Source: Moraxella equi (GTDB taxonomy: Bacteria > Pseudomonadota > Gammaproteobacteria > Pseudomonadales > Moraxellaceae). From it: 27,679 nt of DNA. Of the stretch, positions 8,093 through 16,521 are shown one piece after another. Numbering within the stretch: position 1 is the stretch's first letter; every line of letters starts with the position of its first letter. The DNA lies in contig NZ_MXAP01000083.1 of assembly GCF_002027555.1 (NCBI RefSeq), forward strand, positions 1 to 27,679, written 5' to 3'. The translations under genes were made by a program, and so were the position numbers. A model generated the notes under the pieces. That model made no database searches. It saw only the letters and a list, made by a program, of their open reading frames with translations, and was not told the DNA's origin.

Positions 8093-9067
8093 CTACAACT
8101 GATAATACCGCTCCAAGGCAGGGACGATTTGCTTTTTACGGCTGACCACGCCTGCCAAGGCAAAGACCTTATCATCACAGTTCGCCCCGAATGCCTTGGA
8201 GATAATCGCATTTTGGGCAGGGTCATGAGCGAGTGCATAGCCCATTTGCTCCTTGATGTCCACCACCGCAATCATAAGATAATCCACGCCTTTTTCTGCC
8301 TGAATGAGTTTGGCAGTGGCTGTTAGCTCATCGATTCTGGCAAATATCTGACTGGGGGCGACCGTCTCAATCCCTGCAATGCCCCACCTCGTCGCCCCAA
8401 ACTCATAGCTTTTATAATCCATCAGCAAAATATCACGGGCGGACAGATGACTGACATCACTTTTGGCAGAAAACATCTCATCTGCCAGCCTGCCCTTATC
8501 CGCCACGCTCATCTGACACAGCTCACAGAGCTTTTGCACCACGAGACGGTCATCATCGGTCGTCGTGGGACTGCTAAGATTTAGCGTATCTGAGATGATG
8601 GCACAGAGCATGAGCCACGCCATGCTTGCGGTGATGTCCACGCCCTTTTGGGTAAACATCTCATACAAAATGGTGCAAGTACAGCCCACAGGATGGATAC
8701 GCACATAAGCAGGGGTGGGCGTGGTCAGTCCGAGCTTATGATGGTCGATGACGTAGCGGATATCAAACTCCGTCAAACCCTTGATGGACTGGGCAGGTTC
8801 GTTATGGTCGGTCAATGCCACTTTATCGCCCCGTTCCACAATGTCGGTCGGGCGATTTGGGTCTAGATACGGCAGGAGCTTGGCGGGCAACTCATCATTA
8901 GGGTAACATCCAAACCAACGGGCAAGCACAAATGCCGTTTCAAGGTTCGGCTCGCCCAGACGGTATGCCTGTGCTGATATGCCTTGGGCATTTAGCCAAT
9001 GGGCAAACGCAAATGCCGAGACAAAAGCGTCCGTGTCGGGGGATGTATGTCCAAAAACGTGGTGCAT
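8093..9067 (-). CDS. ppaC: Manganese-dependent (family II) inorganic pyrophosphatase
   Basis: Hydrolyses pyrophosphate to phosphate in the cytoplasm. It belongs to the DHH superfamily. Metal ligands are visible: GHTSPDTD (His7, Asp11, Asp13), Asp87 in TDHNE, the DHH motif at 108-110 and Asp160 in IISDTLNLSSP. The C-terminal substrate-binding SRKKQ is at 309-313. I choose the ATG at 9067 (324 residues) because TAAGGA lies just before it and the conserved beta strand begins HHVFGHTSPDTDA. The open frame reaches back to 9130 but those residues are not conserved. The enzyme supports biosynthesis by removing pyrophosphate, in the same window as polyphosphate kinase. Confidence 0.93.
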   Translation of the reverse strand: MHHVFGHTSPDTDAFVSAFAFAHWLNAQGISAQAYRLGEPNLETAFVLARWFGCYPNDELPAKLLPYLDPNRPTDIVERGDKVALTDHNEPAQSIKGLTEFDIRYVIDHHKLGLTTPTPAYVRIHPVGCTCTILYEMFTQKGVDITASMAWLMLCAIISDTLNLSSPTTTDDDRLVVQKLCELCQMSVADKGRLADEMFSAKSDVSHLSARDILLMDYKSYEFGATRWGIAGIETVAPSQIFARIDELTATAKLIQAEKGVDYLMIAVVDIKEQMGYALAHDPAQNAIISKAFGANCDDKVFALAGVVSRKKQIVPALERYYQL

Positions 9068-9123
9068 GGGGTTCCTTAATGGTGCTTGATAAAGATGTTT
9101 AAAAAGACGCTCAAAGAATACAT

Positions 9124-9266
9124 CTAACAAACTTGATACTTACCACAGGTGTGTAGAGACTGGCTCTGCACGTCCTTTAATACTATCAGTTTTATAGGCG
9201 TGTACAGCACGCCCCTACATCCAAACATCATTGCATTTGTAGCAATTTTAAAGTTTCTTGGGTATA
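9124..9266. repeat. MITE-like interspersed repeat, family A, copy 2
   Basis: The core runs from TGTAGAGAC (9152) to GCCCCTACA (9211-9219). The left end CTAACAAACTTGATACTTACCACA (9124-9147) closely matches the complement of the right end of copy 1 (247-272). The right end AAGTTTCTTGGGTATA (9251-9266) matches AAGTTCGCTAGGTATA of copy 1. The internal TCTGCACG and CAGCACGCCCCTACA are shared with copy 1. It lies between ppaC and blc. Confidence 0.7.
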
Positions 9267-9297
9267 TAAACCAACCAAACCTTCTTTTTTAATCATC

Positions 9298-9873
9298 TTA
9301 TTTCTGTGGCGTTTTGGTAAACTTACTAAGCTCATAGCCGTTTTGCTTGGCAATGCCCAGATACCGCTCATAAGTGGCATCGTCCAGCGTGGGCGTGCGA
9401 GACAGCACCCACAGATATTTATGGTTGGGCGTGCCGACTAGGGCAGATGTGTAGCGTCCGCTTGTGTCTTGGTCGCTTGCCAGCACCCAATAATTGGCTT
9501 TGCCGATGGGTAATTTTTTTAGAAAACTGGGTAAAAAGCTCACTCGCAGTTTGGCATTAGTCTCATCGGTGGCGTACGCTTCGCCATTGACCGATGTCAT
9601 GCCATCTTTGGTGGCACAGGCGTTTAGGACGTTGATTTTGCCGTTGTCTTTTAGGCTGTATGTGGCGGTGACGTTATGGGTGCATTTGTCCTGAAATGAC
9701 ATGGGCAAGCGTCCGATTTCATACCATCTGCCCAGATAGTCATCAAGGCGAATTTGGCTGACGGTTGTCGGTGCTGTGCCGTTTGTGGGCGTGGGCGTGG
9801 CAGTACAAGCACTCAGGGCGGACAAGGCGATGATACTAAAAAGTAAGGATTTGGCAGGTTTGGCGTAAGACAT
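9298..9873 (-). CDS. blc: Outer-membrane lipocalin lipoprotein, Blc family
   Basis: A 191-residue bacterial lipocalin, anchored to the outer membrane and thought to bind lysophospholipids or other lipids during envelope stress. The signal peptide ends in lipobox LSAC with Cys23. The lipocalin GxW motif is in DDYLGRWYEIGRLPMSFQ (Trp50). NYWVLASD and HKYLWVLSRTPTLDD are the characteristic later strands. AGGAAAA lies before the ATG on the minus strand. It stands alone, between a MITE-like repeat and the DnaA-box region. No strong terminator is seen downstream. Confidence 0.93.
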   Translation of the reverse strand: MSYAKPAKSLLFSIIALSALSACTATPTPTNGTAPTTVSQIRLDDYLGRWYEIGRLPMSFQDKCTHNVTATYSLKDNGKINVLNACATKDGMTSVNGEAYATDETNAKLRVSFLPSFLKKLPIGKANYWVLASDQDTSGRYTSALVGTPNHKYLWVLSRTPTLDDATYERYLGIAKQNGYELSKFTKTPQK

Positions 9874-10362
9874 AATTTTTCCTTTAACACTTTAATAAAT
9901 AATGTTTATCAAATTATTGTAGCACACTCCTGCTGTTTGGTCGCTGTTGTTTTGTTGTGATTTGTTCGCCACTTTTCATCCATTATTATTTTAAGCCACC
10001 ACAGAGCCGTGAAACATCGTCAAGAATAAATCTCATTTAACATTAAAATAATTGTTTTGCACTCTAAAACATCATCCCAAACTTCTGATTTTTATCACAT
10101 TTTTAAAAATCCCCTGCCATCTCTCCATCTTTCCCCCACTTTTCCCCAAAATCTGTGGATAAGCCTGTGGATAACTTTAAAATTTAGGGCGTTACGCCAT
10201 GATTAATCGGCAATGGCAGTTGATTGGATAAAATTTATACAGTTTTTATCAGATTTTTTTCTATTTAAAATCAATAACTTACATCATAAATTTTTGGCAA
10301 ATCTTTCAATATGACAATCATGTTTCACGCTCATGACATGATGACCGCCCTGTGGATAAAAT
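9874..10362. other. Gene-free region with DnaA-box cluster beside AT-rich DNA
   Basis: Three copies of TGTGGATAA (perfect DnaA box TTATCCACA on the minus strand) lie in one orientation at 10154-10162, 10166-10174 and 10351-10359. The first two are spaced 12 bases apart. About 150 bases of very AT-rich DNA (10200-10320) separate the pair from the third. Pyrimidine-rich CTCCATCTTTCCCCCAC precedes the pair, and the short palindrome GGCGTTACGCC (10188-10198) follows it. No coding frame is credible here. It could be a replication origin, a DnaA-titration site or a DnaA-regulated region; dnaA, dnaN and rpmH are not in the window. Confidence 0.6.
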
Positions 10363-10393
10363 AAAAACGGCAAACATGACATTTACCGTTTTT
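10363..10393 (-). terminator. Terminator after thiI (bidirectional)
   Basis: AAAAACGGCAAA (10363-10374) pairs with TTTACCGTTTTT (10382-10393) with one G:U-type mismatch. On the minus strand it is followed by TTTTATTTT, a good U tract. Confidence 0.8.
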
Positions 10394-10409
10394 ACAATAA
10401 CATCAAATG

Positions 10410-11849
10410 CTATGATAATTTTAACACCTTAACATTATCATAACCCTTATCCTTTAAATACACCGCTTGCAAACCGCTCATTACGCCTTTTTTGCAGTAC
10501 AAAAGATAAGTTTTGGTTTTATCCAATTTGTCAAATTCTGTGGCAAGTTTATAAAACGGAATGCAAATATGCGGTATGCCAAGTGGGTCATCGTCCGTCT
10601 CGTCTGTCGCCCGAATGTCAATCACTATATCATCTTTGCCAATGGCACTTGCCGTATCAATGGCATGGGTGTCGCTTGCTTGGTCTTTTATCGTGCGAAT
10701 GTCAATGGTTATGGCGGCGTCAATGGCGTGTTGCAATACGCCAAAATCAAACTCACTCTCGGTGGCGATGAGTTTATGCTCCACCGCCTTGACCGTGGGG
10801 CTTTTTGAGATGACCCCACAAAACTCAGGCATGGACTTGGCGATGTCTGCCGTGCCGATTTTTTCAGCGGTGGCGATGATGTCCGCCTTATCTTTGGTGA
10901 TGAGTGGGCGTAACACCAGCACATCGCTTGCCTTATCTATCATGGCAAGGTTGGTGAGCGTTTGGCTTGCCACTTACCCCAAGGCTTCGCCCGTTACCAC
11001 CGCTTCGATGCGGTTTTTTTGGGCAATCACGCTTGCCACACGCATCATCATTCGCTTTAAGACCACGCCCATTTGACCATCATCAATCTTAGTCAAAATC
11101 TCGCCCACCACAGGTTCAAAATCCACCGTAGTAAAGCGTACCTTATGCGATGAACTGTAACGCTCCCACAGCTCGTACGCCATTTGTTTGGTGCCAATCT
11201 CATGCGTGCGACCGCCCATGTTAAAGAACAAATAATACACCCGACTGCCACGTCTGATAAACTCATAGCTTGCCACGCCCGCATCAAACTCACCCGAGAT
11301 AAGCGACAACACGTCTTCTTGGGTGCTCATGGGAAATCCGTCCATGCCGTCATGGCGTACCTTGATAAAGAGCATTTTGTCGTGTTCAATCTCAATTTTG
11401 ACGGTAATATCAGGGTTTTTAAGTTGCACCTTAGCACTGGCTATCGCCTAATTTAGCCCACCGCCCACATATTTGGCGATGTCCATGGACGTAAATGGGT
11501 GCGTGGCACGTCTTTTGACTCGCACGCAAAAGCTCTTGTTTTCAAGGCTTTCTCTTACCTTAGGCAAGGTCTGCTCAAAAATGTCATGCAAATCGGCAAA
11601 AGGCGATTCTTCGACTTCTAGAATATGATGAATGCCTGAGGTGCATTGCAATTTGTCAAGCAATATGGGGCGTGCCGACTCATTGCGATGACGCACTTCA
11701 ATATAGTCCCAATGCTGAACCACAACTGCCGTCTCATCAAGGGGTTTTAGGACATTACGCAAATTTCCTGCCAAAATCTTGACAAAGCGTTTACGCACGG
11801 TGTCGCTTTTCATCATGATTTCAGGGTCGAGTTTAACAATATATTTTAT
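10410..11849 (-). pseudogene. thiI: tRNA 4-thiouridine synthase ThiI, full-length but broken by point changes
   Basis: ThiI makes s4U8 in tRNA and supplies sulfur for the thiamine thiazole. The minus strand keeps a single frame for 480 codons, close to the 482 residues of E. coli ThiI, with no indel. Its three open pieces align end to end with THUMP, PP-loop and rhodanese parts. Lesions: ATA (11849-11847) stands where homologues start (reads [11 protein letters not shown]); TAG (11450-11448) after VGGGLN replaces a Gln; TAA (10976-10974) after TGEALG replaces a Gln; and the PP-loop reads SGEFDAG instead of SGGFDSG. The catalytic cysteines survive (MPEFCGVISKSPTVKAV; LLYCKKGV). The altered ATP-binding loop argues for real loss of function rather than only sequencing error. 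Without ThiI, s4U and ThiI-dependent thiamine synthesis would be lost. Confidence 0.88.
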
Positions 11850-11927
11850 AAAAATTCGGCAAAAGAAAAAGGCGTATTATACACCTTTTTGTTGGTTTAA
11901 AAAAAGCTTTCCATAACGCACCAAAAA

Positions 11928-12152
11928 TCATGCAAACAATAAACGTATTACGGCATTTAGACGTTCTCGGTCTTTTTGATTGTGGGCGTGCTGTTTGATA
12001 AGCTCCAACACATCATTATCAAGTAAAGCGGTAATGTCGCTGTCATGATCCTGTTTTGCCTGTAAAAATCGGCTCATTTTGGGATTGGCGTGATTGCGTT
12101 TTGCGTGGCTCATGTCCCAATCTTTATAGGTTTCATAAATTTCATCTTTCAT
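11928..12152 (-). CDS. BrnA/DUF4415-like ribbon-helix-helix antitoxin, without a toxin partner
   Basis: A 74-residue protein. DMSHAKRNHANPKM followed by DITALLDNDVLELIKQH and ERLNAVIRLLF resembles the DUF4415/BrnA layout: a basic SKAKRNP-type linker, a beta strand plus helix (IT-x-x-LD-x-DVLE), and a terminal helix ending LR-x-x. BrnA is the DNA-binding antitoxin that represses brnTA and binds the BrnT RNase. The toxin gene normally precedes brnA. Here the upstream space is a family B repeat, then ychJ, so no brnT is present. No ribosome binding site is obvious. It may be a relic of a toxin-antitoxin pair or a solitary regulator. Confidence 0.6.
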   Translation of the reverse strand: MKDEIYETYKDWDMSHAKRNHANPKMSRFLQAKQDHDSDITALLDNDVLELIKQHAHNQKDRERLNAVIRLLFA

Positions 12153-12194
12153 AATTTTTGATGCAATGTAATAAGTTCAATACTCTTGGCAAAA

Positions 12195-12266
12195 TTTGTA
12201 GGGGCAAATGGCAATTTGCCCCATGATAAAGCGTTGATTTTTGGGCGAATAAATTGCCCCTATACA
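12195..12266. repeat. Interspersed palindromic repeat, family B, copy 2
   Basis: GGGGCAAAT (12201-12209) and ATTTGCCCC (12214-12222) form a perfect 9-base stem with loop GGCA. The element runs from TGTAGGGGC (12197) to GCCCCTATACA (12256-12266). It aligns with 2602-2670. Its left flank GCAAAATTTGTAGGGGC also resembles the complement of the right side of family A copy 1 (GCAAGATTTGTAGGGGC), so the two families share ends. Confidence 0.7.
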
Positions 12267-12280
12267 CTCCATTTTGGTAG

Positions 12281-12739
12281 CTAAAGCAAAAACTTCCCAC
12301 AACACGCCTTAAACTTCTCGCCACTACCACAAAGGCACGGCTGTTTGTTGGTCAGCATAACAGGCACGGTTGGGTCAAGAAAATACCACCGCTCGCCTAT
12401 TTTGACAAAAGCGGACAATTCATCATGCGCCTGCTCGCCATCGCCATTGTCAAAATAGGCCTTAAAATGCACTTGGGCGTGGCGTTTGCCGATTTTGTTA
12501 TGGCTTATCACGTCAAGGCGTGTCCAGTTCATGCCGTCCGCCCATGCTTGTAAGGCGGATTTGTCAAGCCTATCTTGCTGGCTTGGAACGGTTGTGGCGA
12601 TGATATAGTCCACGTTTTTTAGATAAAAAGAGCCAAACCTTGATTGCATAAGATGCTCGGCAGTAGGGGCAGGCGTACCGTCATGATAAGGCTGACAGCA
12701 CACTGCATAAGGGTTGCCCGAGCCACAATAACAACCCAT
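12281..12739 (-). CDS. ychJ: YchJ-like protein with two SEC-C zinc motifs (UPF0225)
   Basis: A 152-residue protein of unknown function with a SEC-C Zn-binding motif at each end: [19 protein letters not shown] at the N terminus and PCLCGSGEKFKACCGKF at the C terminus. In between is an NTF2-like region (AEHLMQSRFGSFYLKN, HAQVHFKAYF, ERWYFLDP), matching the layout of E. coli YchJ. The chosen ATG (12739-12737) overlaps the ppk1 stop as TGATG, so translation is probably coupled. A longer frame from 12772 inside ppk1 is not conserved. The gene probably shares the ppk1 transcript. Confidence 0.88.
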   Translation of the reverse strand: MGCYCGSGNPYAVCCQPYHDGTPAPTAEHLMQSRFGSFYLKNVDYIIATTVPSQQDRLDKSALQAWADGMNWTRLDVISHNKIGKRHAQVHFKAYFDNGDGEQAHDELSAFVKIGERWYFLDPTVPVMLTNKQPCLCGSGEKFKACCGKFLL

Positions 12740-14997
12740 CAGGCACGCTCGCAGATTTTTTCTAATAGGCACTGCTGAGCGTCGTGAATGTCCGTGCCGT
12801 CTTTATCATGATGGACTTGATTCCACTCGCCACGCCCATCAAGCTCCCACGCCTGCACGTTATCGCCAAGGTAGTTTATCAGCCCATCTTCATAAATGCG
12901 TTTAAAGAGTCTCTCATCCAAAATCGGAAACGCCACTTCCACACGGTGCAGCAGGTTTCTGTCCATCAAGTCAGCACTCGAACAGTAGAGCTTTTCATCG
13001 CCATCATTATAAAAATAATAGACACGGGTATGCTCCAAGAACCGCCCCACGATAGAGCGTACACGGATATGCTCGGACAAGTCCTTGACCTGTGGACGCA
13101 GACAGCAAATGGAACGGATAATCAGGTCAATCTCTACCCCTGCACGACTTGCTTCATAGAGCTTGTTGATGATACCACGCTCGGTGATGGCGTTACATTT
13201 TAGGATGATACGCCCTTTTTTACCGTTTTTGACGTGATTAATCTCATCATCGATGAGGCGTATCAGTCCATCATGCAGGGTAAAAGGTGCGTGCATGATG
13301 TGATGGGATGGCAATGGTCTGCCCATGCCTGTGAGCTGTCCGAACACGCCTGCCACATCGGCACAAATCTCTTCGTGAGCGGTAAACAGCCCATAGTCGG
13401 TATAGGCTTTGGCATTGCCAGCGTGATAGTTGCCCGTGCCTAGATGAGCATAACGGCGGATTTTGCCGTCTTCTCGACGCACGATGAGCATGAGCTTGGC
13501 GTGTGTCTTGTAACCGACCACGCCATATACCACAATGGCTCCGGCGTCGGTCAGCATATTGGCGACAGCGATGTTACTGGCTTCATCAAATCTGGCACGC
13601 AGTTCGATGACGGCGGTCACTTCTTTGCCGTTACGAGCAGCAGCGGCTAGGGCTTGGACAATCTCTGAGTTGGTGCCAGAGCGATAAATGGTCTGTTTGA
13701 TGGCAAGTACATCAGGGTCGTTCGCCGCCTGCCACAAGAGATTGACCACAGGTGTGAACGCATCAAAGGGATGGTGTACCAGCACGTCTTTGTTTTTCAT
13801 GACATTAAACATGGACGTGTTGTCTTTGGCGACTTTGACCGTCTCCATGCCCTTAAATGGCTTGGGGATGGCGTGCGTAAATGGGGTAAATTTTAACTCA
13901 GGCTTATCAAAACTTGTCAGCATGCGAGTCAGGTTCACAGGACCATTGACCCGATAAAGCTGCGACTCATCAAGCTCAAACTCTTTTAACAGTAACTCAT
14001 ACAGCTCTTTGGGACAGTTGGTACTTACTTCTAGACGCACCTTATGCCCAAAACGGCGGTTATCAAGCTCACCTTCTAACGCCTTAGCTAGGTCTTCGAC
14101 ATCATCGGACACATCAAGGTCGGCATTACGAGTCAGTCTAAATTGATGACAACCCGTGACTTTCATGCCCAAAAACAGCTCGCCCACATGCTCATGAATC
14201 ACCGCTGAGAGCATGATATGGTGGTCTTTGCCCCCTGTCAGCTCATCGGGCAGACGTATCACACGAGGCAGTGAACGTGGGGCAGGCACGATGGCAAGCG
14301 ACAAATCCCGCCCAAAGGCATCTTTACCTTCTAGACTGACGATAAAATTCAAGGACTTATTGACCACTCGGGGAAATGGATGAGCAGGGTCAATGCTAAT
14401 AGGGGTTAAGACAGGCAACACTTGATTAAAAAAGTACTCCCGCATCCACGCCTTTTGGGCATCGGTCAGCTCATGACGTTTAAGATAGCGGATGTCCGAT
14501 TTGGCAAGCTCAGGCAAGATGTCTTCATTTAAGATGCGGTACTGCTCTTCGACCGCACGGTGTGCCACTTGACTAATCTCCGCCAGTAGCTCGGATGGTT
14601 TTCGCCCGTCCAGACTGCTTGACTTATCGCCATTTTTCATTTTTTGGATAAGCCCTGCCACCCGAATTTCAAAAAACTCATCCATATTTGATGAAAAAAT
14701 AGTCAAAAAGAACATACGCTCCAACAGCGGATGGCGTGGATTGGTCGCCTGAGCCAGCACCCGAAGCTGAAACCGTAGCGTGGACAAATCACGATTGATA
14801 AAGCAGTCAGGGGTAAAATTGCCTGATTCATCAATAATTTGTTCAATGTGGTGCAAATCCGTCGGTGCAGGGGTCTGCCCGAGCACACTTTGCATGGCTT
14901 GGTTTTCAATACTAGGAGCGGTGTCAGCATTTTGGTGCGTGATGGCGTTGGGCTTGCTGATTTGCTTGGCGGTCTTTGGGGCGTGTGGTGCGGTCAT
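12739..14997 (-). CDS. ppk1: Polyphosphate kinase 1
   Basis: Reversibly polymerises the ATP gamma-phosphate into inorganic polyphosphate at the membrane. The ATG at 14997 is chosen because AAAGGAGAC lies just before it. The frame reaches back to 15054 through a low-complexity leader. The product is 752 residues, longer than the roughly 690 of E. coli owing to a polar N-terminal extension of about 50 residues (Thr/Ala/Gln-rich). Conserved landmarks are [27 protein letters not shown], the two active-site histidines 19 residues apart, KTHAKLMLI (His499, the likely phosphorylated residue) and [10 protein letters not shown] (His518), and [13 protein letters not shown] near the C terminus. It overlaps ychJ by one base. 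Family II pyrophosphatase in the same window adds to phosphate metabolism. Confidence 0.95.
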   Translation of the reverse strand: MTAPHAPKTAKQISKPNAITHQNADTAPSIENQAMQSVLGQTPAPTDLHHIEQIIDESGNFTPDCFINRDLSTLRFQLRVLAQATNPRHPLLERMFFLTIFSSNMDEFFEIRVAGLIQKMKNGDKSSSLDGRKPSELLAEISQVAHRAVEEQYRILNEDILPELAKSDIRYLKRHELTDAQKAWMREYFFNQVLPVLTPISIDPAHPFPRVVNKSLNFIVSLEGKDAFGRDLSLAIVPAPRSLPRVIRLPDELTGGKDHHIMLSAVIHEHVGELFLGMKVTGCHQFRLTRNADLDVSDDVEDLAKALEGELDNRRFGHKVRLEVSTNCPKELYELLLKEFELDESQLYRVNGPVNLTRMLTSFDKPELKFTPFTHAIPKPFKGMETVKVAKDNTSMFNVMKNKDVLVHHPFDAFTPVVNLLWQAANDPDVLAIKQTIYRSGTNSEIVQALAAAARNGKEVTAVIELRARFDEASNIAVANMLTDAGAIVVYGVVGYKTHAKLMLIVRREDGKIRRYAHLGTGNYHAGNAKAYTDYGLFTAHEEICADVAGVFGQLTGMGRPLPSHHIMHAPFTLHDGLIRLIDDEINHVKNGKKGRIILKCNAITERGIINKLYEASRAGVEIDLIIRSICCLRPQVKDLSEHIRVRSIVGRFLEHTRVYYFYNDGDEKLYCSSADLMDRNLLHRVEVAFPILDERLFKRIYEDGLINYLGDNVQAWELDGRGEWNQVHHDKDGTDIHDAQQCLLEKICERA

Positions 14998-15010
14998 GGT
15001 GTCTCCTTTT

Positions 15011-15039
15011 AACTTTTTAAAAATAAACTTTTTAAAATA
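15011..15039. repeat. Two-unit tandem repeat in the ppk1 leader
   Basis: AACTTTTTAAAAATA (15011-15025) is followed at once by AACTTTTTAAAATA (15026-15039). On the minus strand this sits directly upstream of the ppk1 ribosome binding site. Change in unit number would alter leader length but not the reading frame from ATG 14997. Confidence 0.6.
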
Positions 15040-15186
15040 ATAAAACAACATCATCTATCTTATCATCATTTTATGAAAATTTGATAAAATTTTAAAGTCC
15101 CATTCTGCCATTTTTCCCCAATTTAAATGGCTTTTATCGTGGCGTATTTATCATTGTTTATTTTGTAAATTCATCTCAAATTTTCA

Positions 15187-15215
15187 TTGCTTTTTTGTGT
15201 TTGATTAGTTATAAT
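15187..15215 (+). promoter_or_regulatory. Promoter of rplM-rpsI
   Basis: TATAAT (15210-15215) with TTGCTT (15187-15192) at a 17-base spacing. The predicted start near 15222 leaves a leader of about 100 bases before rplM. The region between ppk1 and this promoter (15055-15186) is AT-rich and shows no gene. Confidence 0.6.
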
Positions 15216-15226
15216 GATCGCTGTTT

Positions 15227-15305
15227 TTTGAGAGCCCTTCGTTTCCCAACTCACAAAGCAAGTAAAATCAAGCCTTTGGGCTTTTTTATTTGTTCAACTC
15301 TCAAA
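15227..15305 (+). promoter_or_regulatory. Structured rplM leader with terminator-like hairpin
   Basis: TTTGAGAG (15227-15234) and CTCTCAAA (15298-15305) are perfect complements closing the leader. Inside, AAGCC/GGCTT (15270-15274 with 15279-15283) is followed by TTTTTT ATT, an intrinsic-terminator pattern between promoter and start codon. L13 autoregulation through its leader is known in E. coli. Whether this leader works the same way is inferred. Confidence 0.45.
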
Positions 15306-15325
15306 CGTAACTAAATAGGTTTTAT

Positions 15326-15757
15326 ATGACTACTACTATTAGCGCCAAACCCGCTGAGGTTGTACATGACTGGTATGTCGTGGACGCAGAAGGCAAAACA
15401 CTAGGTCGCCTAGCCTCCGAGATTGCTTCTCGTCTACGTGGTAAACATAAGCCATCGTACACCCCCCACGTTGATACTGGTGATTACATCATCGTCATCA
15501 ATGCTGACAAAATCGCTGTTACTGGCAAAAAAGCTCAGGACAAAAAATACTATCGCCACACAGGCTATCCTGGCGGTATCAAAGAGACCAACTTTACCAA
15601 ACTTCTTGCTCACAAGCCAGAAGACGTGCTACACAAAGCCGTTAAAGGCATGCTACCAAAAGGTCCTTTGGGCTATGCGATGATTAAAAAGCTAAAACTG
15701 TATGCAGGGAGCGAACACCCACATACCGCCCAAGCCCCAAAAGTACTAGACATCTAA
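15326..15757 (+). CDS. rplM: 50S ribosomal protein L13 (uL13)
   Basis: A 143-residue early-assembly protein of the large subunit. [39 protein letters not shown] is the classic N-terminal half, and [33 protein letters not shown] the conserved C-terminal half. It is first in the rplM-rpsI operon, 11 bases before rpsI. Confidence 0.98.
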   Translation: MTTTISAKPAEVVHDWYVVDAEGKTLGRLASEIASRLRGKHKPSYTPHVDTGDYIIVINADKIAVTGKKAQDKKYYRHTGYPGGIKETNFTKLLAHKPEDVLHKAVKGMLPKGPLGYAMIKKLKLYAGSEHPHTAQAPKVLDI

Positions 15758-15768
15758 GGAGATACACT

Positions 15769-16155
15769 ATGGAAAAGAATTACGGAACAGGTCGTCGTAA
15801 GACTTCTACCGCTCGTGTCTTCTTATCAAAAGGCACTGGTAACATCGTCATCAATGGCAAGAGCCTAGACGAATACTTTGGTCGTGAGACTTCTCGCATG
15901 GTTGTACGTCAGCCCCTAGAACTTCTAGAATCTGCTGACAAATATGACCTATACATCACCGTTACTGGTGGTGGTGCAAGCGGTCAAGCAGGTGCTATCC
16001 GTCACGGCATTACTCGTGCTTTGATTGAGTCAGACGAAACGCTAAAACCTGCCCTAAAAGCAGCTGGCTTTGTAACTCGTGACGCTCGTGAAGTTGAACG
16101 TAAGAAATTGGGTCTACGCAAAGCTCGTAAACGCCCACAATTCTCAAAACGTTAA
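15769..16155 (+). CDS. rpsI: 30S ribosomal protein S9 (uS9)
   Basis: A 128-residue small-subunit protein whose C-terminal tail reaches the P-site t[18 protein letters not shown] at the start, [19 protein letters not shown] in the middle and the basic tail [17 protein letters not shown] are all canonical. AAGGAG precedes the ATG. A strong terminator follows. Confidence 0.98.
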   Translation: MEKNYGTGRRKTSTARVFLSKGTGNIVINGKSLDEYFGRETSRMVVRQPLELLESADKYDLYITVTGGGASGQAGAIRHGITRALIESDETLKPALKAAGFVTRDAREVERKKLGLRKARKRPQFSKR

Positions 16156-16170
16156 TTTTTGCGTTTTCAC

Positions 16171-16198
16171 AAAACTCTCGAACTTCGAGAGTTTTTTT
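16171..16198 (+). terminator. Rho-independent terminator of rplM-rpsI
   Basis: AAAACTCTCGAA (16171-16182) is the exact complement of TTCGAGAGTTTT (16184-16195), followed by T residues. In practice the loop would open to several bases around position 16183. Confidence 0.92.
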
Positions 16199-16488
16199 AT
16201 ATGCGTTATTCTTGATTAAAATAACTTAACTTGACATAGATTTTTCATTATTAGATAAATTCACAATTGATAAAAAATCTTGTTATTAATGTATGACATA
16301 GATTCTTTATTTTAATCAATAGTAACAAAAATTTACATAGAGTTGCAAATAAAGCTGAGTATTTTAGTGGGTCTTGTCTAACTTTTATACAATTTTAAAC
16401 TTTTTTGTAAATTCATGACAATTTTTATGGATTTTTTTCACAACTTTGTAAAAGAACGATTTATTTTATTACAAAAATAGCTTAAAAT
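16199..16488 (+). promoter_or_regulatory. AT-rich region upstream of petABC with a probable promoter
   Basis: No gene is seen between the rpsI terminator and petA (16600). The best promoter is TAAAAT (16483-16488) with TTTATT (16460-16465) at 17 bases, which is weak. GACATAGATT occurs twice (16233-16242, 16295-16304), 62 bases apart, with a looser third copy near 16333; these could be regulator sites or simple AT-rich coincidence. Confidence 0.35.
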
Positions 16489-16521
16489 AGTCATGTTTAG
16501 AAAAATAGGCACAGCAAATGC

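Noticed and set aside
10974..11450. Stop codons in thiI read as special recoding (for example Gln insertion)
   Set aside because: Two different stop codons, a lost start codon and PP-loop damage in the same gene fit plain decay better. Recoding would need evidence from proteomics.
12142..12330. Minus-strand frame between ychJ and the antitoxin-like gene, first considered as a missing brnT toxin
   Set aside because: It overlaps the end of ychJ and the family B repeat, and shows no BrnT features.
16233..16304. GACATAGATT direct repeats as defined operators
   Set aside because: Only two exact copies 62 bases apart in very AT-rich DNA; too little to call a regulator site.
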